From assembly GCF_965638725.1 (NCBI RefSeq), contig NC_134963.1, positions 379,501-443,500 of the forward strand: a stretch of 64,000 nucleotides of DNA, given 5' to 3'. Source of the DNA: Aptenodytes patagonicus (Eukaryota; Chordata; Aves; Sphenisciformes; Spheniscidae). A program made the position numbers and the translations under genes. The notes under the pieces were generated by a model. That model was given only the letters and a program-made list of their open reading frames with translations, did no database searches and was not told the DNA's origin. Positions 1 through 10,224 of the stretch are shown here, one piece after another. Position 1 is the first letter of the stretch. The number at the start of each line of letters is the position of its first letter.

Positions 1-795
1 GGTGGTACCGCTGAAATCACGTCCCCGTGTAGGAGGTTCCCTGCCCAGAGCACTAGAGTTTAGGGGCTGCCTGGAAAGGGATTAGAGACTGACTTTGGGG
101 GGCACCAGGGATTCAGACTCTGGCCTGGAAGGTGGCATCCGTTTATTAAAGGAGTGTTTTGTACTGCTGCATTGAGCTGCGCAGTAAGTGGAGAAGAGAC
201 TCCTGAACAAATGTAGCTTGGCCATTTGGCTCTGGCAGTGAGAAGCATGGATAGGAAAGTAATTTAACACCTCCCATCACGCAACCCTCCACAGCCTTCT
301 ATGCGACCCCTGCACCCTCAGGCACATTCCTGTGCCTCTGCCAAGCTTTGCCTTGCTGAGTGAGCCACTGCAGGGGTGGTGTCCCACTCCGCAGAGCTGT
401 CCCAGGCTGCAGCTGGGGCTGTCGGTACAACATCTTGGACCTTGTGCCTGACTGGGGAGGGAGCTGTGGCATGAACTCCTTATGTGCCACTGCTGTGCTG
501 GTCCTGCCTGTGCAGTCCTTGCTGCCTCCCTGCATGCCTCCCCCCAGAGAAGGAGGGGGTCCCACTCTTCGTGCTCTGCAATGGCGTTCCCTGCTCCTCC
601 TCACAAACCACGCTGTGCTTTAATGCTGGCTTGCTCCTGCCATGTGACTTCCTCACCTCCTGTTCCATTCCTAGGCTCTTTGTTTCCTGTCCATCTGTTG
701 GGTTATTATAATATGTATTTTTTTGTAAATTTCTGTTTGAACATTTTGTCATTGTGAACAAAGAAAAATGAAACCTTTTAAAACATATCCATTTT

Positions 796-867
796 ATTAA
801 ATGATTATTGTTATTATTATTATTATTAATAATAATGTTTACTACCTGAATTGATCAGTGAAATAAA
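796..867 (+). terminator. Candidate poly(A) signals upstream of GP1BB
   Basis: ATTAAA at 796-801 and AATAAA at 862-867 flank a TTA trinucleotide run. Either could end a transcript entering from the left edge, possibly SEPT5. Further AATAAA hexamers lie near 1262 and 1820, so these sites are not unique. Confidence 0.3.
803..836. repeat. (TTA)n microsatellite with inverted end
   Basis: A short ATT/TTA trinucleotide run at about 803-828 is followed at once by its complement (TAATAATAAT), so the single strand could fold into an all-A/T hairpin. It lies between two candidate poly(A) signals. It is likely to vary in length between individuals. Confidence 0.85.
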
Positions 868-870
868 TAC

Positions 871-3530
871 ATTAAAAAACCCCAACCTCTTTCTGTTTAA
901 TTTTCAGTCCCCTTGAGCAGCATTGGTGATACATTATGGGCAGGAGAGAGCAAAACTGATGGTGTTTCTCCTTTTATCCAGTTCTGTCAGAGCAGGCTCC
1001 AGGCAGGGCTTCCTGCATGGGATTTCTGGCCTGTGTTTATGTCAGAAGCTAGACAAGATGATCCTGAAGTTCTTCTATCTTTAAGCTTCCCTAGGAGTGG
1101 TGTCTAAATTAGCCATGGGCAGCTGGGCAGGATTCAGTCCCAGGAAATCCATTTTGTAAGTAGCCAAAGGATCATTGCTGAGTCTGTGCTGCATGCAGAG
1201 CCAGGATGGGTCTGGCTCTAGATCAGTTCCATGCCACACCTGGCCTGAACACCTGCCTGTGAATAAACATAGCTCCAAATGCATGAGATGAGGCTGTTGC
1301 TGAGCAAACTTACCCTGTGGTAGTCAAGCTGCTCCCAAGTGGAAAGCAGGCCCTGCAGGAAAAACTGGGTTCGTTTGTTAGCCTAAGATCTCTTTCCCCC
1401 TCTGCCTGTCTGCCACAGTGAAACAACTGGAATGATCTGCTCCAACTTACTAGAAATTTAAAGCTTAATTATTTTTTTTTTTAGAGCATCAGAGATTTTC
1501 CCTTGGTTAGGGCCAAATTCTGCTGTTGTTTACACCCTAAATTCTCTTTAATATCAGCGCATTCAGGGCGTTCATCATTTCTGCTCTGTACAATGTGCAC
1601 AGTACAAGATAATAGAGTTGGGCCCAATGGGGCAGCAGTTTTGCAATGTAATTCTGGTGGCCGGCCTTATCCTAAGGAGCATAGCCAATCCCTAGAGTCA
1701 GGCTGATGGCAGAAAAATGTCTGTGAAGGTGCGATGGCCTTGAGAAGACAAGATTCTACCTAAAGGTAGTTTTGACCCTTGGACTTACCTGTTCAAGTAT
1801 TTGTGTAATGCAACTTCTGAATAAAGGATGTCTTTCTTGGTAACTGCAAGCTGCATTTGTCGAGAGCTGCTAACTCACTTGGCTATCAAAAGAGCAGTTC
1901 CTTGGAGCACTATCTTTCCCAGTCTGTTGTCCTTCCTGTGAATCTAACTAGTTTATTTTTATGTAGACAGTGAAATGCCAAAAGTTATATTTTACCCATA
2001 TAACAATCATGAGAGGATGCAAGTTCCTGGAGGATCTTTCTCGTTGGCTCAACTATTGACACCAGTGTGGTCACTGGAAGTCCATTTCTTTCAGCAGATC
2101 TTCCACTGCTAATTAGGAATAGATTTGTGTCACTGCTTCAAGGGAAACCTCAGGGTCAGCACGCTGCAAAGTGCTAGGTCTCACCGCTCTGCCAAATATA
2201 GTCTTCCTGATGAGATGGGAAACCAAAGGCCACAGTGCTCAGGGAGTATGGTACAAACCAGTAACGTCACCTTCCAGGTTGAAATGTATTTTGGGTTACT
2301 ACTTTGCAATTGAGACTTTGCAATGTTTCTGTTAGACTGAGCATGTGGGCCCAGAATCACAGTTATCAGTACTGGCAGCATCTCTCCCAGCAAATGTGTT
2401 CTTGCGAGGAGTGTCAGCTCCCATTTCTTGGAAGACTTGCTCAATGAAGCCTCAGCTTCCGGTGACATGCAGCAAACTTGCAGGAAGGCCTCATGTGGGA
2501 GGTGTCCCTGGGATGAGCCTGACCCTTATCTTGCCAGCCAGCTGCAAGGGGATTAACCATGAGCTCAGCTATGCAGCTGCAAACACTCTTGCACTGGCTG
2601 GACTGCCTTAAGACCTTCCTCTTGTGTTGTAAAGCCATCAAGAAAGCAAGGATTGAACTACTGTGGTAAGTGAACAAAGCTACCTTCTGTTCTTTTTTTT
2701 TTTTTCCATTTGGTTGATGGATTGCACAGAAAAGCACTGCCTTATTGCAGGTATGTGTAGTTGTTCTCCTAAAGAAGTTATAGCAGCTCATGTGTTCAGC
2801 AGTGGCACGAGACTGCAATATAAAGACGGCTTATTGACCCACGTCTCCCACCACAGTCAGAGCTCCAGAAGGAGATATTCACCTGCTGGAGCAATGTCTA
2901 GCAGGGAAGACTCCACTGACCTCCACCTTCGGTGGTCAGCACCCTCTCTGCTGGCCAAGGACTGTTTATCACTTCTTTTCAAAACTGGAAAGGCTATTTT
3001 TCACTTGTGGTAACAGTAAAATTTATTTCTGAATCTCCTCTTGCAGTTTGCATGAACAAAGCTTTGCTTACAGACATAATTCAGAGCTGTGATATGGCAT
3101 GAGCAGTTTCATATTCGAATTTTTGATTCCTTGACATAAATTTTCTTGGCTACCCTAAGTAATGCGCCTCCAGTAATGCTGAAAATACAAGCATCTCTTG
3201 TACACTTCTGAGGACTAGTGAAAATGAATTTGGTGGCTGCAGCTAAGCCTCCCAGTAGCCATCTGTTCATATCCCTCCTCAAATCCAGGGTTGGAAGACC
3301 AGGAACATTCCCTCTCCTGTAATGGGAGACCAAGAATTTGTACACCTCTTTTAACTCTGTTCTTTTCAGAGCTCTCGCATCTCCTGTGAAGGACGCCAAA
3401 TTCACCCAACTTTAGAAACTCATCCTCAGAGCAAACGAACAAAAGACCTGGGCTGTGGTGTCAGTCCTAGAGTGTGTGGTGTCTACTTGCCTAGTCTCCA
3501 CCTCATCTAGTCTCACCAGGGGAGTGTTTG
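871..3530. other. Non-coding region upstream of GP1BB
   Basis: No recognisable exon, tRNA or young transposon is seen. A stretch at 1511-1536 resembles an old sauropsid dispersed repeat (see separate entry). The GP1BB promoter, and a 5' exon if there is one, should lie in the right part, but I could not identify a start site or a CpG island. Short reading frames here show no familiar domain and no codon pattern typical of genes. Confidence 0.6.
1511..1536. repeat. Fragment of an old sauropsid dispersed repeat
   Basis: The segment around GGCCAAATTCTGCT followed by TTTACACC resembles one end of a palindromic repeat that I recall as common in turtle, crocodile and bird DNA. A similar CCAAATTCTGC core recurs near 42162 and 35452. 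Only the short core is recognisable, and I do not know the family name. Confidence 0.35.
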
Positions 3531-3540
3531 CAGGTGAAGA
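3511..3540 (+). promoter_or_regulatory. Possible 3' splice site ahead of the GP1BB start
   Basis: GTGTTTGCAG ends at 3533, only six bases before the ATG at 3540. It could be the acceptor for an intron in the 5' UTR, an arrangement found in the related receptor-subunit genes. The pyrimidine tract is weak, so this is tentative. Confidence 0.3.
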
Positions 3541-4154
3541 TGAACAGTGGAATTATCTTCTTTTCCCTCCTTGGCTTCCTCCCACTTGTGATACCCATAT
3601 GCCCTGTGCCATGCAAGTGTGCCACCAACATTATCGACTGCACGTCAAAAGGCCTAACGGTAGCAAAACTACCAGTTGCTTTCCGCCCTTCGGCTGAAAT
3701 TATCCACCTTGGTTACAACAGGCTCACCTCTATTCCCAATGGACTCTTTGACAACCTAGAGAGCCTCCAGGTAGTCTACCTGCAGGGCAACCCTTGGGAA
3801 TGCAACTGTGACATCCTCTACTTGCGCTCCTGGCTCCAGTGGCAGCAGAACCGGACCTTATACAGGGATGTGAGATGCACCTCCCCAGCTCACCTGCAGG
3901 ACCGGATCATTGCCTATCTGACAGAAGACGAGATCATCTCCACATGCCAGTACTGGTACTGCAGCCTGGCTCTCGTCTCTCAGCTCTGTCTCTTCATCCT
4001 CCTTTTCCTCCAGGCTATCTTGGTTATCTTCATCATTGTCTACCTGCAGAAATTTCGGAGAATGACCACTGAAGCCCAGAGCACCACCCGAGATCTACGC
4101 CAGCATGTAGACACCTGGGTATCTTCTTCAAGAAGCCCCTACAACAGTGATTAA
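3540..4154 (+). CDS. GP1BB: Platelet glycoprotein Ib beta chain
   Basis: This is the small leucine-rich subunit of the GPIb-IX-V receptor, which binds von Willebrand factor on thrombocytes. The 204-residue product (human: 206) has a signal peptide to about residue 20. An N-terminal LRR cap follows (C21, C25, C27, C34), then one leucine-rich repeat at about 52-80 and a C-terminal cap opened by NPWECNC (C88, C90, C113, C136). C141 matches the membrane-proximal cysteine that pairs with GPIb alpha. The membrane helix spans about 142-168, and a 36-residue tail faces the cytoplasm. YRDVRC and YLTEDE are near-identical to human. I chose ATG 3540 because it begins MNSG, like human MGSG; an upstream in-frame TTG at 3528 is not a plausible start. 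An acceptor-like TTTGCAG ends at 3533, so a 5' exon may exist. The human N-glycan site is absent and NRT at 104-106 is the only sequon seen. GP9 fits less well. Confidence 0.95.
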   Translation: MNSGIIFFSLLGFLPLVIPICPVPCKCATNIIDCTSKGLTVAKLPVAFRPSAEIIHLGYNRLTSIPNGLFDNLESLQVVYLQGNPWECNCDILYLRSWLQWQQNRTLYRDVRCTSPAHLQDRIIAYLTEDEIISTCQYWYCSLALVSQLCLFILLFLQAILVIFIIVYLQKFRRMTTEAQSTTRDLRQHVDTWVSSSRSPYNSD

Positions 4155-4552
4155 CATCACAAGACTGAAGACCCTCCTCCCCCTTGGGTGATGCTGTGCC
4201 AAGGTCATGTGGTTTATGATATCCAGAGGGGATAATTCAGTGCAGCATCTGATCCTGACTGCAGTCCGAAGCAGGACTTGAACTGATCAGACACTTGCTG
4301 TATTTCCAAAGACCTGATCTTGTGTTTTTTAATGCTTTAAACTCTTTAGCATGACCTTGATTGCTTTGCTGAGCTGGGAGTGGTTCTGGTTTGGTAGACT
4401 AAGGAAATCATAAACTACAGCAACCAGAATTGACTCAAACTGCTCATAAGCTCATAGGGGCTACGGTGCTTGATCCCTCCTATGCTAGAGTATTTCAGCC
4501 ATACTTTCCACGATGCTTCTGATTGCGTTGGGTCAGGTGAGGACAGAGGTGG

Positions 4553-4690
4553 ACAGTGAACAGTTAAGGTACTGGACTAGGACAATGAAGAAGTACAGCT
4601 TCCTTGGTGCTACCACCGATTGCCGTAGTAACTTTGGACAAGTGACTTAGTCTTCTCCTGCCTCAGTTTCCCATCAGTAAAAGGGAAAGG
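4553..4690 (+). repeat. MIR-like SINE relic
   Basis: The segment opens with a tRNA-like head (CAGTTAAGGTACTGGACTAG). It continues with the MIR body pattern: TTTGGACAAGTGACTTAG, then a TGCCTCAGTTTCCCATC-like core ending in AGTAAAAGGG. I recall this order as the MIR consensus in sense orientation. The copy is diverged, as expected for an ancient amniote element. It lies in the probable GP1BB 3' UTR. Confidence 0.75.
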
Positions 4691-5054
4691 ATTCTTCCCT
4701 TTTAGAAGGGGCATCTTCTTGCTTGATGCATCTTTTCCAATGTTCTTCTGGGGGAGGGAGGGAGGGAATGTTGAGAAGCTTTCCCATTTACCCTATCTTC
4801 ATTCCTTTTAATCTACTTATAGTTTTAATACTGACTTCAACATGTACGGAGTCAGACTGGGGCCCTGAATGTTTATGAGAAATTCACCCTGAAGCCAAGA
4901 GTTATTGAGACCAGAGGTTCTTTCTGACTGTGTTTGTATGGCACTTGGCACAAGAGATCAGGTCATCTTTAGAGACTCAAACTGCAAAACCCACTGATGT
5001 GCCTACTGCTGGTTACAATGTCCCTTAATTATTTTTGGAATGAAGCAAAATTGA

Positions 5055-5060
5055 AATAAA
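5055..5060 (+). terminator. Candidate GP1BB poly(A) signal
   Basis: AATAAA, about 900 bases after the GP1BB stop codon, followed within 30 bases by GATGATGTAAATGG. It is the first perfect hexamer I noticed downstream of the gene on this strand. Confidence 0.45.
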
Positions 5061-8000
5061 ATAATGATGCATGATGATGTAAATGGCTTATTTTTCCATT
5101 CTACACTAAGTATCTTGCACTCTGTCATGCTCCCTGGCAGTTTGTCACGCTCCCTTACACTAAAACTTCGTGCCAAGCAGAACAAATACCGAAGGCAGGT
5201 GGAGACATTACCAGGAGTGCACCATAGGGTTAAACTTTGACAGCTACTGGCTTCCACACTGGGCCAATCTAAATGTGGAGTTCCTTCTCATTCCCCTAAG
5301 TTGCTGCTTATTTTTATATGATGCGGGCTGGAAAGGGAAGGGTGTTTCTTGGTGCAAGCACACCTGTAGGGCAATGGCGCTGCTGGCTGTGGGTGAATGG
5401 CCCCTGTGCCCTCTGTCCCCAACCCCAGTTCATGGGGGTTCAAGTTCTCCTCCAAGACCTTCACGTCACATAAAAACGGAGCTCAGCTGTGAGAAGAACC
5501 CCTCGCACGGTGATGGCTGGGAGGTGGTGGTGTCTTGCACTGGCTCTGATGGTTGCTAACAGCTGCCAAATGCTCCCTAACGGTCCTGATTGGCCCTGAC
5601 TGCCCTCACCTGGAGTCCGCCCACACCTTCAGGATGAGGCTGCTGAGGGAAATCTGTGAGGAGGAAGGAGGTGGTCTGGGCACTCAGGGGGGCTGCCTGA
5701 GGAGAAGAGGAGGCTTCTCTGCTTCAAGTTGCTTCACCTCGGGTCAGCTCATCTCAGGGGTGGATGTATGAAGTATTGCAGTGGAATAAGCGCCTGGTGC
5801 TTGGGTGGAGGCTGTGCAGATGGAGGCTGAGGCGGGAAGATGGGGTCCCCTGTGAAATATGAATCCCCCTTGCTGTGCCGAGGGAGGGCTGATGTGCAGC
5901 ATGGATGGCGTCAAAGGCTGAGGAGGATGTTCACCATGCTGCATGCACCTGGGCCAGCCTGACGTGAGGTAAGTGACACATGGCTCTGCCTTCGGAGGCC
6001 TCTTTCCTCCCTTTCCTCTCTCTGCCCCATGTCCCTCCAACACTAAACATCTGTGGCGTTAGCCTGACTGGATGTTGCAGTGTAGCACTCAAGGAAATTG
6101 AGTTCCAGCTCAGATTTGTTTTTCCTTCTGGAGATTGGACCTTGCTGGACTTTGTAGCCAATGCACCTCATGCTAGGGGCTGCAATATCCCCTGCAATAT
6201 CACCAGTGACTGGGGCCTCCAAGGGTGGGACACAGGTCTGCTGAGCAGCCTACTCTGGAGATGCCCAAATTGATAGTCCATGAGCCCCCCTGACACTTTC
6301 AAATCTCTGATTTTTAAGTACTGTTGTATTTTATTCCCCCGCCCCAAGGAACAAACTTTCTATAGGAATAGAAAACCTGTTTTCTGGCTTGTTCCTCCCC
6401 AGTGTCCTTTTCCCAGAATCAAGACGCGTAAGAAAGTAGCTCAACCCACTATCTTCCCTTCACCCCTTCCTTCTCATTTCTTCAGGTTAATTATACTGTT
6501 ATTTTAGCTGGTTTATGCCTGTTGAAGTCCCTTTCTTTTACTGATATGTGCAAGGGACATAAAAGGCTCTTGCTTTCCCAATACTATTGTGAAGTGTGCT
6601 GGTGTGGCAATGAATCCCTGGTTTTGCCTGCAGATTTTTAGCTGAATTTACCTGGGTTAGAGGATGTTGATAGTGTGTGTGGGCGGGTACCGACAGTGCT
6701 ACAGGCACGGGCTCAGTTGCTGGGAGAGGCTGGACTGGGAGCAGGCACGATCCCAGCCCTGTGTCTGCTTAGTTGCCTGCCTGTCAGCACTGCCATGGGG
6801 TGCTGGAAAACCTTCAGGACTTGGTGTGCCCACAAAGACAGAACAACTGCTGACTTTGGTTTCACTTCCCTAGGGAGGCAGGAGGGGTCCTGACTCTGCA
6901 TCATTAAGTCTTGGCACATGAAAAGTAAAAAGCCTTTTTGGCATCATTTGCACCTGTGAAGAATGTGACCAGCCATAGCAATGTGATAATGAATTGCACT
7001 GAGCGTGGAGTGATTTGTATGCCATGGCAGCATGTCTAATCCATAAATCTAGAGCTTGCATGTCTTGGCTTCTCTCAGAAAGCTGCACGTCACGGATGCT
7101 TTCTTGCTCTGCTGGCCTGTGGAGGATCTGCTGTGCTGCTGCGGAAGGGAGAACTGGCTTGCTTTCTGAAGGGAGGGACTATCCAAGGCTGCACAGTGGC
7201 TTCAAAGGGGAAGCAGTGGTGAAATATGGCAAAGATAAATGCAAGCTATTAAGCTGCTTTGCAAATCACTTCCTAGTATCAAGGCTGATCCAACACCTGG
7301 GCATGCAGGATTGGGCTGCCAGGCCTGCTGGACAGGCTGCTGCATTGTCAAAGGTTCAGGGTGTTTCCAAGCAGTTCCTTTCTCTGAAAGATACCGGTTA
7401 AAAAAATCCTGGGAAACCAAACTGAAGTGTGTTTGCAGCCTCCAAGATGCAGAGCTCCAAATCAGAGGTGTCTAAAAAGCAGGTCAGCGCTTCCGAAGTG
7501 AAGGACGAAATGGTTGGTAGATGACATTAGGGAAGGCACGCTGGTTCTTCCTTCTTTCAAATGCCCTGTTTTTCAGTTATCTGCATTGTGACTCTTGCAT
7601 GCTTTGCAGAGTAAAAGTAGTCTTGAAAGCAAAGCAAGCAGATTTTGGAGCCTGGAGAATTTTAGCCCAAAATCCCACAGAGAACCAGTTTTTCAGTCCC
7701 TGTACCTTACAGTCATAGTGGTTATGTTTTGCTTCAAGATTACTGTGGATGCTTGTTTACAGATTGTCTGGGTTCATGTGACACCTGGGAACCTATCCCT
7801 GTTGTTTTAAATAGACTTTCATAGTTTCTGCACTGTTATATGTGGGATGAAAATATCGCAATTGTATACATACAGAACAACTTGTTACCACTCACTGCAG
7901 GGCTTGGTCACTGAGACAGGCCAATTCTATGCAATAGCTGGAGATTAAGCAGTGATTGGAGATCACATGGAGGAAAGTCCTGCAGAAGCATGGCATATCC

Positions 8001-8839
8001 CAGTCTCATAGTCACAGCTGTATGCTGTGTGTGTGCCCAAGTGAGAATGTTCAATGGATGCCTTGGTGGCAGCCTGATCTGGGATTTGTTCCATTGCTTA
8101 CAAATTGAAAAAGACATTTTTTCATGGTCATTAAGATGAGGATACCTGGTCTTCTTCAAACCCCTAATTTCCCTTCAGGATTGAAGTATGCAGGGCATCC
8201 CAGAGAGTTCCAAGAAAAGCAGTGTTGATTCCACATCATGGGACATCTTGTCTGTCCTAGGGTACATGGGAGAAGAACTATTTTAGAAATGTTTAGAAAT
8301 GGCTTTTACTTTTTTTGTATTTTTGCATATGAAAACTGAGGCTCCCTTGGGCTCATAAGTTTGATTTTAGAAGGCTTTAATGGAGAGCACACAGTCTAAT
8401 TTAACAGGTTTCCATGAATGATTGGATAAATGCCTTGAAAGCAGCAGGTTGCAGTGTTAAGGTTTGTTCTGAAGATAGTATGTGCGTACATGCTGTATGT
8501 CTAGGTAAAGGTATATGTTCCCTGGGAGGACAGGATAGAGCACTGCTGGAGGACATAAAAGATTTAAGTGGTTTTAGTAAAAAAAACCAAACCCAAATCA
8601 TCCTCTTAAATCTACAAGTTTTTTTTTCCTATTTCTTTACATGTCTCATGGTCTGCTTCTGCTCTGAAATGTTTGTGACTATTGAGAACAGAATATGCTG
8701 GGAGGTATTTCTTTATATTTCCACACAAGAGGATTAACCTGAGAGTTATGAAGCCAAAATGCCAGGAATGCCCTCTATGGATACCTAATGGTTTAGGCTG
8801 CATAGCACTGATCTGCCGTCCTCGTCTGTAATAGCTGGT

Positions 8840-9115
8840 GATTACTTCTAACCTGCCCTGTCACAGCTGTTTGACGCCATACCAGCGTCATTCATTTTGC
8901 ATGGAAACAGCTCTCTGCTCATTGAATGAAAGACTGCGTGCAGAGCCGTTACCCATACTGATATGTAATTTGGGTTTGCTCGGAAGAGGGCAGCAAATAG
9001 CTTTTAATCTCCTGTTTGCTTTTACTAGTAAAATCAACGTGAGATGTGGGCCTTGGGAGAGGATGAAGGCAAGTGTGATGTGTGTCTGCCCAAAGAGACT
9101 GATAATCATGCTCCA
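8840..9115. promoter_or_regulatory. Candidate conserved enhancer element
   Basis: The segment packs several transcription-factor-type motifs into AT-rich DNA. CTGTCA (MEIS/TALE type) at 8858-8863 overlaps an E-box CAGCTG at 8864-8869. A CRE-like inverted repeat TGACGC-7 bp-GCGTCA spans 8872-8890, followed by the POU-type octamer-like ATTTTGCAT at 8894-8902. CpG sites are rare in this region, so two CpGs retained within one palindrome suggest selection. No alignment was available, so function is inferred. Confidence 0.35.
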
Positions 9116-9217
9116 AACTTAGCCGCCCAAGCAGCAGACATTGCTTTTTGAACCCATAACTACTAGTTTAAACAGTCTTTTTCTTGTTGGCGTTCCAAAA
9201 CATCCAACTGAAGCCAA

Positions 9218-9248
9218 GGGGGGGGGGGGGAGGGGGGGAAGGTGGGCA
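9218..9248 (+). repeat. Guanine homopolymer run
   Basis: Thirteen Gs (9218-9230), an A, seven Gs (9232-9238), then AAGGTGGG. The + strand could form a G-quadruplex. Homopolymers of this kind are also prone to sequencing error, so the exact length is uncertain. Confidence 0.85.
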
Positions 9249-10224
9249 TCATGTTGCTATGGCCGTGATTGAAATAGTGTTGGTTCTCTGTGGGGTGTTT
9301 ATGGAGGGCTGAAATCCACCCCTTGGCAGGTGGGGGGAAAAAACTTGCCCATCATCACTGAGTGGTGAGAGCAGTGGGTTTCCACTGGCATGCCTGTTGG
9401 AAAGTGCCTGGAGGGCACTGGGAGGTAGGTGCTCTGAGAATACCCCAGGGCTAAGTAGGACGGAGGTGCCAAGCAGCTCAAAGTTATTGGGGTTGGTTCT
9501 GTGCATCTGTGGGACAGAAAATGCAGAGGCTGAACAGGCAAATATGTAAGCACCCAGGGACTTTAAATGCCCCTGCACTGGGCAGGAGCTGTGGGGAGCT
9601 GAAGTCTGGATTGAAGTACTGTGAAACACTGACATCTCCTGAATGAATCATAGCCCTTAACTTGATTGTCTCTCATGGGATACGATAAGGGCTGTGCCTG
9701 TGTTTGGGGAGCTTTTTCCACCAGGTGCTTTTACCTCCGGCATTCTCAAGCTCACCAAGAGATGGTGCGGGTGCCCACACTTGCTCTGCATCTCCATTAC
9801 CTAATCTTTCAACACAGTGTTAGCAAGCTAATTTTTTTTCCCAGGATGAGACTTCAATTCCCTCCCATTGATCATGGCCAAAGAAGAGAGCTCAAATAGA
9901 GATTTTATTCCAGAAACAATGGCCCCCTTATGTGCTCTGTCGTGCTGTCTGTGAATGAACCTGCTGGTGAAATGAAGGCTTTTCCCCAGGCTGTTTTGTA
10001 CCTTTCTCAGGTGAATCTTCATATTAGATGAGCTGCCTGGATTCCTGCAGGGAGAGAGAAGGGAGGTAAAGCATGAAATCTTTGTTCCATGGGGACATGA
10101 GACAAAATGACAGTCAGTGGGACTTGGGTTTTGTATTTAGTTTCCATAAATCCCCATGTGCTGCAGCGAGATTGTCCACATTAAAACCTATGAAGCGGAG
10201 GGCAGTTTCCCTGCACAGCTGTAC

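Larger units (their letters stand above)
1..870 (+). other. Possible end of the SEPT5 3' UTR
   Basis: No credible coding exon is visible. The last 200 bases look like the end of a long vertebrate 3' UTR: they are T- and A-rich, lack CpG, and carry an ATTAAA at 796-801 and an AATAAA at 862-867. In human, SEPT5 lies directly upstream of GP1BB on the same strand and its transcript can read through into GP1BB. This stretch is therefore a reasonable candidate for the SEPT5 3' UTR. The identification rests on synteny, because no septin coding sequence is in the window. It could equally be plain intergenic DNA. Confidence 0.3.
4155..5080 (+). other. Probable GP1BB 3' UTR
   Basis: After the TAA stop at 4152-4154 the sequence is non-coding up to an AATAAA at 5055-5060, which is followed by a GT-containing stretch. 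This is the first canonical poly(A) hexamer I see after the stop, and it would give a 3' UTR of about 0.9 kb. A MIR relic lies inside it at 4553-4690. The end point is inferred from the hexamer alone. Confidence 0.45.
5081..10224. other. Non-coding interval between GP1BB and the first CR1
   Basis: No gene, RNA gene or clear transposon is recognised. Open frames of 60-130 codons occur on both strands but none resembles a known protein. Two items are listed separately: a candidate conserved element near 8840-9115 and a guanine run at 9218-9238. Confidence 0.6.

Noticed and set aside
3528..3539. TTG at 3528 as the start of GP1BB
   Set aside because: Vertebrate genes start at ATG; the ATG at 3540 gives a good signal peptide and aligns with the human N-terminus.
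3540..4154. GP9 rather than GP1BB
   Set aside because: GP9 is shorter (177 residues in human) with a very short tail; YRDVRC, YLTEDE and the total length match GP1BB better.
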